Below, piece after piece: positions 1 through 5,336 of a stretch of 10,737 bases of DNA. Position 1 is the first letter of the stretch, and each line of letters starts with the position of its first letter. The position numbers and the translations under genes are program-made. Origin of the DNA: Pseudomonadota bacterium (lineage in GTDB: Bacteria; Pseudomonadota; Alphaproteobacteria; Micropepsales; Micropepsaceae); assembly GCA_021808875.1 (NCBI GenBank), contig JAKBAU010000101.1, positions 1 to 10,737 on the forward strand, read 5' to 3'. The notes beneath the pieces are model-generated. The model searched no databases. It was not told the DNA's origin and saw nothing but the letters and a program-made list of their open reading frames with translations.

Positions 1-80
1 CGGAGGTTACGCTGGGTGAAATCGGTGATGTGTGGCGCAGTGTGCTCGGGGACTGGGTTGCCCCCCAGATCACGATTTAG
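1..80 (+). CDS. C-terminal end of a B12-dependent acyl-CoA mutase large subunit (partial)
   Basis: The reading frame beginning at base 3 is open from the window edge to a TAG at 78-80. It encodes about 25 residues beginning E-V-T-L-G-E-I-G-D-V-W-R-S-V-L-G-D-W. The T-L-G-E-I-(A/G)-D followed by a short amphipathic helix is how large (catalytic, TIM-barrel) subunits of methylmalonyl-CoA/isobutyryl-CoA/2-hydroxyisobutyryl-CoA mutases typically end. The following gene, 17 bases downstream, encodes the matching separate B12-binding subunit, which strongly supports the reading. Two-subunit mutases such as HcmA/HcmB and IcmA/IcmB have this large-then-small order. Only the tail is visible, so the substrate-specifying residues in the barrel lie outside the window and the exact mutase type cannot be told. 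Confidence 0.72.
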   Translation, partial: EVTLGEIGDVWRSVLGDWVAPQITI

Positions 81-86
81 GGCACC

Positions 87-92
87 AGGAGG
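87..92 (+). promoter_or_regulatory. Strong ribosome binding site deciding a TTG start
   Basis: A perfect AGGAGG at 87-92 lies 5 bases before TTG at 98-100. The only in-frame ATG upstream (32-34) lies inside the end of the preceding mutase large-subunit frame and would add 22 residues with no family resemblance. The Shine-Dalgarno position therefore favours TTG 98 as the true start of the B12-binding subunit. Confidence 0.8.
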
Positions 93-97
93 TACGA

Positions 98-523
98 TTG
101 AAGAATTCTGCACGCATTCTTATCGCCAAGACAGGACTTGATGGTCATTGGCGCGGCGCCTCGTTGGTCGCCCGCGCCTTGCGCGAGGCAGGTTTCGACG
201 TGGTGATGGCCGGTATGAGCAGCTGGGAAGAGATCGTCCAGGCTATTTCCGACAAGGAAGTCGACCTCTTGGGAATTTCGATCGGCGGACACATGGAGGT
301 CGCCGAGCGTGCAATTGCAGAGGCCCGCAAAGTCCGCCCGGACCTGCCTGTGATGGTGGGGGGCGTGGTACCGCCATGGGCAAAGAAGAAACTCGAGGCA
401 CAGGGCGTCGAGGTTTACCCTCCAGGCTCCCAGATGAGCGAGATCACCGAAGGCGCACAGCGTCTGACCGGCTATCGGGCCGAACCAATGCCAGGTTCGG
501 ACACCGGCCGGTCCCAGGCGTGA
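98..523 (+). CDS. B12-binding small subunit of an acyl-CoA mutase
   Basis: This is a 141-residue stand-alone cobalamin-binding domain, close to the roughly 135-140 residues usual for HcmB/IcmB-type subunits. Together with the large subunit encoded just upstream it should catalyse a cobalamin radical rearrangement of a branched acyl-CoA in the cytoplasm. The DxHxxG signature is D15-G-H17-W-R-G20, with H17 expected to be the lower axial ligand of cobalt. A Rossmann-like beta/alpha pattern follows, and the GG motif is at G88-G89 before V-V-P-P. Two features are atypical. The family's conserved G-H-D-R-G reads G-H-W-R-G. The S-x-L-S/N-G loop is about two residues shorter (G59-I-S-I-G-G-H65). The start is TTG 98, chosen from the strong RBS and from family length. 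The C-terminus (about residues 127-141) is rich in Pro, Gly and Ser and has no recognisable motif. The sequence alone cannot distinguish a 2-hydroxyisobutyryl-, isobutyryl-, ethylmalonyl- or other CoA mutase. Confidence 0.88.
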   Translation: MKNSARILIAKTGLDGHWRGASLVARALREAGFDVVMAGMSSWEEIVQAISDKEVDLLGISIGGHMEVAERAIAEARKVRPDLPVMVGGVVPPWAKKKLEAQGVEVYPPGSQMSEITEGAQRLTGYRAEPMPGSDTGRSQA

Positions 524-665
524 GTAGTGTTTGCATCGATCACGTGCATCAATGTGGCCGATGCACCCAAGATGGTGGCGAGGGCCTTGCAAGTATCATC
601 CATCGCGGCACCAGCAGGTAACCGAGTAAGGCATTGATTTTATGGTGTAGGAGACCGTCAGATGC

Positions 666-697
666 TCACTGCGCTCGGCCTGGTTCACTGCGCTCGG
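666..697 (+). repeat. 13-bp direct repeat pair
   Basis: TCACTGCGCTCGG occurs at 666-678 and again at 685-697, a 19-base period, with CCTGGT between. It lies outside any gene. Function is unknown. It could be a duplication scar or part of a dispersed intergenic repeat. Confidence 0.7.
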
Positions 698-733
698 ATC
701 AGCCAAATTACCTGGTAAGCAGAGAATTTATTC

Positions 734-791
734 CAGGGAAATCGAGAAATTTCCTCCGTTGTCAGGGAATTTGACGGGCTGAATCAGGGAA
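734..791 (+). repeat. Three CAGGGAA copies in non-coding DNA
   Basis: CAGGGAA occurs at 734-740, 763-769 and 785-791, spaced 29 and 22 bases apart, and each copy is followed by A/T-rich or CTT sequence. From memory, similar CAGGGAAxTT-rich stretches flank insertion-sequence or recombination scars in sphingomonad genomes. That link is inference. Confidence 0.4.
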
Positions 792-1039
792 CTTGGCACA
801 TTGGGGACCCGCGTCAGCTTCGACGCCGCTCGTCGCAACCCGGTGGTCTCGGTCCCCGGTTCCTTCAGCCGCGTGGCCAGATCGTCCTGCCCCTACCCAC
901 TGCGCAAGCGAAGATAAGCAACGGCCATCGCCCTGTTCATGCGCCTGCCATCGGCCACGCCTGAGGCATTCGACGGGCTACCTGATAAAGCCGGCGCCGG
1001 CGCCTGGGATACGCTAGCGGCAATGGTGGAGCAGGCCAT

Positions 1040-1273
1040 CTGAAGGCGAGAATACGATTAACTCACGTCATTGACGACGGGAATCGCCACGGCAACGTTC
1101 ACCTCTATTTTCGACAGGAGGACAGCGCAAAAAATCACCTTACAGATATACCTGGTTCGGAGGCCTTCATGCAGGCTTACAATGGAGCACTCTCGAGTCG
1201 ATACCACAAGCTTGCTCATAATCATCTGAGCGCAGTCCTGATCGCTTCCGCCGTCACCTATTTGTTCAATTGA
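1040..1273 (+). pseudogene. N-terminal remnant of a phage-type tyrosine recombinase (integrase)
   Basis: In the frame whose TGA is at 1271-1273, an open stretch translates as L-K-A-R-I-R-L-T-H-V-I-D-D-G-N-R-H-G-N-V, then H-L-Y-F-R and, further on, P-G-S-E-A-F-M-Q-A-Y-N-G-A-L. This spaced pattern (R-I-x-L-x-x-V, RHGxVxxYFR, PGSxxFMxAYxxAL) is typical of the N-terminal arm-binding region of alphaproteobacterial phage/island integrases. After about base 1190 the resemblance stops, and the frame ends about 28 codons later. The whole core-binding and catalytic domain (Arg-His-Arg-Tyr) is absent because the TetR gene begins on the other strand just after. No ATG or RBS is visible at the front; a CTG at 1040 is the earliest plausible position. 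It is therefore a truncated relic, not an active integrase. Confidence 0.6.
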
Positions 1274-1281
1274 GCAGGACC

Positions 1282-1932
1282 CTAGGCCGCCTGCAGCAGA
1301 GCAGCCGCCGTGTGCACGATATCCTGAAGTGTTTCTTGCGATTTCCAGGTCGGGTGACTATTGACCGGATCGGCTAGCATCAACTCGCGTTGCGCCAGCA
1401 GCGCGCCGATATAAGCGGCCATGAACAAGAAGCGTCGGTTCTGTTGCGCCCGCGTCAGATGCGATAGCATGCGGCGCAGATGGCCCAGGCAGCGCTGATA
1501 ACCCTCGTTCCAGCGGCCCTCGAGTGTGCGATCGATGAGATCACTACTGAAGAGCGAAAGCTGATAAAGATAGCGATTGAAGAAGCTGCCATACTCTGTG
1601 TCTTCATCCGCGAACTGGGCGCAGGGAAGAACGATGGCCGCCACAGCGTCCTCGACGCCAACTGGCCCGCCCGCAGCCTCCAATGTAGCCAGGTAGCCAT
1701 GCCGTCTAGCTTCAATCCGCTCAGCCCCGTCGATTAGGATCTCGCGGATCAGATTGTCCTTGGTAGTGAAATAATAGGCTACCACCCCCAAGTTTCGCTG
1801 TCCGGCCGCCATGGCGATCTCGCGGACTGAGACATCATGCACACCGCGTTCTGCAAACAGGCGACGGGCGACCTGTTTGATCAGTAATTTTGACGATGTG
1901 TCGCGTTCGGCCGAGCGCTGATTGACAGGCAT
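1282..1932 (-). CDS. TetR/AcrR-family transcriptional regulator
   Basis: This 216-residue protein has the usual TetR length and architecture: an N-terminal helix-turn-helix DNA-binding domain (about residues 12-65) and a variable ligand-binding/dimerisation domain. The recognisable core is A-R-R-L-F-A-E-R-G, then V-S-V-R-E-I-A-M-A-A-G-Q-R-N, followed by Y-Y-F-T-T-K-D-N-L-I, the TetR signature. The first codon is ATG (complement of 1930-1932). No strong Shine-Dalgarno is seen upstream, so translation may be weak, as is usual for a repressor. It is transcribed away from the seven-gene operon that starts at 2011. A perfect palindrome lies 18 bases upstream of its start codon, so it probably represses both itself and the operon. 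By analogy with neighbours of this type, the inducer would be a CoA thioester or free acid from the encoded pathway; this is inference. The operator assignment rests on position and symmetry alone. Confidence 0.93.
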   Translation of the reverse strand: MPVNQRSAERDTSSKLLIKQVARRLFAERGVHDVSVREIAMAAGQRNLGVVAYYFTTKDNLIREILIDGAERIEARRHGYLATLEAAGGPVGVEDAVAAIVLPCAQFADEDTEYGSFFNRYLYQLSLFSSDLIDRTLEGRWNEGYQRCLGHLRRMLSHLTRAQQNRRFLFMAAYIGALLAQRELMLADPVNSHPTWKSQETLQDIVHTAAALLQAA

Positions 1933-1949
1933 GCAGAACTGGATATCAA

Positions 1950-1965
1950 TAAGTCGTTCGACTTA
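1950..1965. promoter_or_regulatory. Probable TetR operator palindrome in divergent promoter region
   Basis: TAAGTCG-TT-CGACTTA is a perfect 7+7 inverted repeat with a 2-bp centre. It sits between the TetR start (1932) and the first operon gene (2011). Symmetry, length and position fit a TetR-dimer binding site able to control both promoters. No convincing -35/-10 pair could be assigned on either strand. No second copy was seen elsewhere in the window. Confidence 0.65.
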
Positions 1966-2010
1966 AAATACCCGGCCGCAAAAATATCCGTACGACAAGT
2001 GGGAGGGCTT

Positions 2011-4029
2011 ATGAGCAAGCTGCTTGAATCTTTCGAGGTGATGGGTCTTCGGTTCAAGAACCGCATCATCCACGCGCCCACCACGCTGAACATGTCGGAT
2101 CCTCAGGGCTATGCCACGCGGCGTCTGACCGCGGCCTATGGCTCGATCGCACGAGGCGGCTATGCAGCCACCGTCGTTGGGGCGACCTGCGTACGTCGCG
2201 ACGGGCTGATCAACGAGCGCATGCTTGGCCTTTACGACGACGACTATGTGCTGGAATTCCGCGACACGGTGGCGGAAATCAAGAACAACGAATCGCTAGC
2301 CGGCATTCAGCTGTTCTATGGCGGACTCATTCCCGGCCTTGGCGCCACGGTGCCGCTGAAGCCCGGGAAGGGCTGGATTCCCGGCACCGTCTCTTGGGGA
2401 CCATCGAACAAATACTTCATTGGCAATCCGCGGTGCGACGTGATTCCGACGGAGGAATATGAGGCCATCGTCGAGAGCTATGCGCAGGCCGCGCGGCGGG
2501 CAAAGGAGGCGGGCTTCGACTTCCTCTCCTTCCACTTCTGCCACGGCTCCCTGCCTCACGCCAATCTTTCTCTGCTGTCTAACCAAGAGCGTACCGACAA
2601 ATATGCCGATCGCTTCCTGATGTGCGAGGAGATCATCCAGCGTACCCAAGTGCTGTGCGGCAAGGACTTCCCGATCATTCCGCGCCTGTGCGTCGACGAG
2701 AACCTGAAGGGCGGCTTCGACATCGCCTATTTTGTCGAGCACTATGCGCCACGGCTTCATGCCCTGGGCATCGCCGTACTGGACTGCACTTTCGGCTCCA
2801 TGCTGATGGCGGAAAGCCGCCGACCCGACCGCCACTCTACCGAATTCATCGGCCCATCCTTCTACACGCCCAAGGTGGTGAACAAGGAAAACATCCAGAC
2901 GCTGCGCCGGCTATTGCAGGAAAAGGGTATCGACATGCCTCTGATCGGCTCGGCCAATCTGATCACACCGGACAATTTGCGCACCATGGTGGACGAGGCG
3001 GGCGCTGACTTTGCCGGCGTGTGCAGACTGTCGCTGGACGATCCTGATTTTCCCAACAAGATTATCGAGGGACGGGAAGACGAAATCCGGCTGTCCACCC
3101 ACACCGGCGCGTCTTTGCTGCAAGGCAACATCTTTGGCAAGGGTTGGGCCGGATCGGCGCAGAATCCGATGTTCGGACGCGAGGACGAATACCGCATCAT
3201 CCCTACCAACCGACCGAAGAAGATCGTAATCGTCGGCGGCGGCTCGGGCGGCATGGAATACGCTATCACGGCGCAAGAAATCGGCCACGACGTCCTAGTG
3301 TTAGAGAAATCCCAAAGCCTCGGCGGCGCGATGGACTGGGCCGGCAACTATCCCAACCTGCCCAACATGGAGATGCTACGCAACCAGCCTAACTATCATC
3401 GCAAAATGATGGATAAGTGGCAGGTGCCGGTACGACTTGGGGTGGAAGCCACCACCGAAACCGTGCTAGCGGAAAAGCCGGATGTCATCGTCATCGCCAC
3501 TGGTGCACGTGCGTTACTGCCCGACATTGAGGGTCTGGATGCGGCACGCCGATCGGGCTTTGCTGTGACCATCGACGAGGTGATGGCCCGCGATGTGCCC
3601 GCCCGGGTGGGCGGCAGCGTGGTGATCTGGGGTGCCGGAGAGGGGGGCGAACTCGCGCTCAACCTAATGTTGGGCGGTGCCAAGGTGCGCTTGCTGGACG
3701 CCCTGCCCTCCTATTCGCCAGCCAACTACATCGGTTCGCGCGCCATGGTAATCGCCGGCATGCTGGCCCATTTCGGCATTGAGATCGAAACGGGCTGGAA
3801 CCTGAGCTCCGTCGCCGGCAAGACCGCGACCTTCGCCAGCAAGGAAGGCAGCCAGATTGATGTCAGTGTCGACACTCTGGTGCTCTGCCAAGGCCGCGTC
3901 GCCAATGACGAGCTGGCGGTCGACCTGCGTGGCAAAGGCCTGCCGGTGCAGGTTATCGGCGATGCCCGCAAGCCGCGATCCTACGCCAATGCCATCCACG
4001 AAGCGGCCTATCTGGTGCGCCAGCTATAA
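2011..4029 (+). CDS. OYE/2,4-dienoyl-CoA reductase-like flavoprotein lacking the Fe-S cysteines
   Basis: This 672-residue protein has the two-part layout of FadH, trimethylamine dehydrogenase and BaiCD/BaiH. An N-terminal FMN-binding TIM barrel (about 1-350) is followed by a linker and a C-terminal FAD/NAD(P)H Rossmann module (about 405-672). In the barrel, the OYE substrate-binding His pair is seen as H175-F-C-H178. Nucleotide-binding glycines are G409-G-G-S-G-G414 and, in the second domain, G541-A-G-E-G-G546. The family normally holds a [4Fe-4S] cluster through C-x2-C-x3-C-x11-C after D-E-I; here the aligned positions are S362, T365, L369 and S382, so no cluster can be bound in the usual way. 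The N-P-x-x-G-R-E segment just after is kept. Start ATG 2011 is preferred over GTG 1999 because GGGAGG (2001-2006) lies just before it. It is the first operon gene, 12 bases before the SDR. The likely role is NAD(P)H-dependent reduction, or desaturation/isomerisation, of an enone or enoyl-CoA. Confidence 0.88.
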   Translation: MSKLLESFEVMGLRFKNRIIHAPTTLNMSDPQGYATRRLTAAYGSIARGGYAATVVGATCVRRDGLINERMLGLYDDDYVLEFRDTVAEIKNNESLAGIQLFYGGLIPGLGATVPLKPGKGWIPGTVSWGPSNKYFIGNPRCDVIPTEEYEAIVESYAQAARRAKEAGFDFLSFHFCHGSLPHANLSLLSNQERTDKYADRFLMCEEIIQRTQVLCGKDFPIIPRLCVDENLKGGFDIAYFVEHYAPRLHALGIAVLDCTFGSMLMAESRRPDRHSTEFIGPSFYTPKVVNKENIQTLRRLLQEKGIDMPLIGSANLITPDNLRTMVDEAGADFAGVCRLSLDDPDFPNKIIEGREDEIRLSTHTGASLLQGNIFGKGWAGSAQNPMFGREDEYRIIPTNRPKKIVIVGGGSGGMEYAITAQEIGHDVLVLEKSQSLGGAMDWAGNYPNLPNMEMLRNQPNYHRKMMDKWQVPVRLGVEATTETVLAEKPDVIVIATGARALLPDIEGLDAARRSGFAVTIDEVMARDVPARVGGSVVIWGAGEGGELALNLMLGGAKVRLLDALPSYSPANYIGSRAMVIAGMLAHFGIEIETGWNLSSVAGKTATFASKEGSQIDVSVDTLVLCQGRVANDELAVDLRGKGLPVQVIGDARKPRSYANAIHEAAYLVRQL

Positions 4030-4041
4030 CGGAGCACTGAC

Positions 4042-4899
4042 ATGACTGGAAGGTTGGACAGGCGCATCGCCCTCATCACCGGTGGCTGTTCGGGTATCGG
4101 GCGGGCGGCGGTCGAACGCTTTGTGGCGGAGGGCGCGAAGGTCGTTATAGCCGACATCCAGGACGACAAGGGCAAGAGCCTTGAAGCGCGCTTTGCCTCT
4201 CGCGCAATCTATTTGCACTGTGACGTAACACGCGAAGCGGACGTTGCGGCCAGCGTGACCGCGGCGGAGGAGACGTTCGGCGGCCTCGACATCCTGTTCA
4301 ACAATGCAGGTGCCGGCGGCCCGCCCACCGGCCTCATCGACATGGACGTGGCCGCCTGGGACGCTTCCATGGACCTGCTGCTGAAGGCGCCGATGCTGGG
4401 CATGAAGCATGCAGCGCCGCTGATGATCAAGCGCGGCGGCGGCTCCATCATCAACACCGCCTCCATCGCGGCGCTAGAAGCAGGCTGGGGCATAGCTTAC
4501 GGCACGGCCAAAGCAGGCGTACTGCACCTGACCAAACTGGCGGCAGCGAACCTTGCCAAACACAATATCCGCGTCAACGCGATCTGTCCCGGCGTGATAG
4601 TCACTCCCATCTTCGGCGTGTCGATCGGCCTGTCGCGGGCGGTTTCCGACCAGATGACGGGCACGCTGACCGAGGCCGCGGCGCAAATGCAGCCGATTGC
4701 GCGCGCCGGCCAGCCCGAAGATATCGCCGCTGCCGCGCTCTACTTTGCCAGCGACGATGCGAGTTTCGTGACCGGTTCGTATCAGGTGGTCGATGGTGGC
4801 CTCACCGTGGGCCAGCGTATCGCCTGGAACGAAGGCGCCGTCCTTCCTATTCACCAGGCGCTGGCGGCGGCGGCGCCTGACCACGCAGACAAGGATTGA
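4042..4899 (+). CDS. Short-chain dehydrogenase/reductase (first SDR of operon)
   Basis: This 285-residue classical SDR probably oxidises a hydroxyl to a ketone, or the reverse, on a pathway intermediate. The cofactor motif T13-G-G-C-S-G-I-G20 and an acidic D38 at the end of beta-2 (V-I-A-D) predict NAD(H) preference. The structural motif N87-N-A-G90 and the catalytic S141, Y153-G-T-A-K157 are all present. The fourth tetrad residue, normally Asn in V-N-L-x-G, aligns with L113 in D-L-L-L-K-A-P, so the canonical tetrad is incomplete. After the usual C-terminal V-V-D-G-G the protein runs on for about 30 residues, longer than a typical 250-residue SDR. GGAG (4031-4034) supports the ATG at 4042. 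It begins 12 bases after the flavoprotein, and its stop lies 5 bases before the DUF35 gene. Substrate cannot be predicted; steroid- or terpenoid-type alcohols and 3-hydroxyacyl-CoAs are both possible. Confidence 0.9.
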   Translation: MTGRLDRRIALITGGCSGIGRAAVERFVAEGAKVVIADIQDDKGKSLEARFASRAIYLHCDVTREADVAASVTAAEETFGGLDILFNNAGAGGPPTGLIDMDVAAWDASMDLLLKAPMLGMKHAAPLMIKRGGGSIINTASIAALEAGWGIAYGTAKAGVLHLTKLAAANLAKHNIRVNAICPGVIVTPIFGVSIGLSRAVSDQMTGTLTEAAAQMQPIARAGQPEDIAAAALYFASDDASFVTGSYQVVDGGLTVGQRIAWNEGAVLPIHQALAAAAPDHADKD

Positions 4900-4904
4900 A
4901 CGCC

Positions 4905-5333
4905 ATGAACGCAAAAGACGACACGCAGCCCACCATCGTGCCCTATCTGAAGCGCGACGAGAGCGGAAAACCCTACCTAGCGGGTTCCAAATGCACGGCC
5001 TGCGGCCATGTATTTGTAGGCGAGAGGACGGTATGCGCCAAATGTACGGCGCGTGGGCAGATGGTGTCGGTACATCTCGCCGAGACTGGCAAGCTTTATG
5101 TCTACACGATCATTCATCGCAGCTTTCCGGGCGTGAAGACGCCCTTCGTCGACGTCATCGTCGATCTGGACGACGGCGCCCATCTGAAGGGCACGCTGGT
5201 GGGTGTCAAGCCCGAGCCTGAAGCGATCGCCTTCGATCTGCCTGTCAAGATCGCCTATCGCGAAGCCGAACCGGTGAACAAGCCCGGTAAGCCACACCTA
5301 TCCTACGTTTTCGAACCCGCATTAGAGGCCTAA
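4905..5333 (+). CDS. DUF35 zinc-ribbon/OB-fold protein, partner of the downstream thiolase
   Basis: This 142-residue DUF35-type protein has an N-terminal rubredoxin-like zinc ribbon with C30-T-A-C33 and C44-A-K-C47, followed by an OB-fold rich in beta strands (about residues 55-130). Proteins of this family bind acyl-CoA and form complexes with SCP2-type thiolase-fold enzymes. The best-known examples are DUF35 partners of the Ltp2 aldolase in steroid side-chain degradation and DUF35 partners of acetoacetyl-CoA thiolase/HMG-CoA synthase in archaea. Its stop is only 3 bases before the thiolase ATG, consistent with a co-translated heteromer. ATG 4905 is chosen because AAGGA (4891-4895) lies 9 bases upstream; a TTG at 4896 overlapping the SDR stop has no room for an RBS. 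All four zinc cysteines are intact. Confidence 0.92.
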   Translation: MNAKDDTQPTIVPYLKRDESGKPYLAGSKCTACGHVFVGERTVCAKCTARGQMVSVHLAETGKLYVYTIIHRSFPGVKTPFVDVIVDLDDGAHLKGTLVGVKPEPEAIAFDLPVKIAYREAEPVNKPGKPHLSYVFEPALEA

Positions 5334-5336
5334 GCC

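Larger units (their letters stand above)
524..1281. other. Gene-poor decayed spacer between mutase genes and regulator
   Basis: No intact coding region with an RBS and family resemblance is visible in these roughly 760 bases. They hold a 7-bp inverted repeat TGCATCG (532-538) / CGATGCA (559-565) that could form a hairpin after the mutase operon but has no T-run, so it is not a convincing terminator. They also hold a tandem-like 13-bp repeat (666-697), three CAGGGAA copies (734-791) and a recombinase N-terminal relic (1040-1273). A short open stretch at 918-1043 could encode a 34-residue peptide from ATG 939, but it has no RBS or recognisable motif. The mix suggests debris from mobile DNA. Confidence 0.6.

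Noticed and set aside
532..565. Inverted repeat after the B12 subunit as a rho-independent terminator
   Set aside because: The stem is only 7 bp with a 20-base loop and no T-run, so it was left as a note in the spacer entry.
148..621. 157-codon plus-strand frame overlapping the B12 subunit
   Set aside because: It is out of frame with the clearly recognised B12-binding gene, and its Arg/Gly-rich translation resembles no protein.
793..1017. 74-codon open frame in the spacer
   Set aside because: It has no RBS. The composition (Pro/Ser/Arg/Ala) looks random and it overlaps repeat debris.
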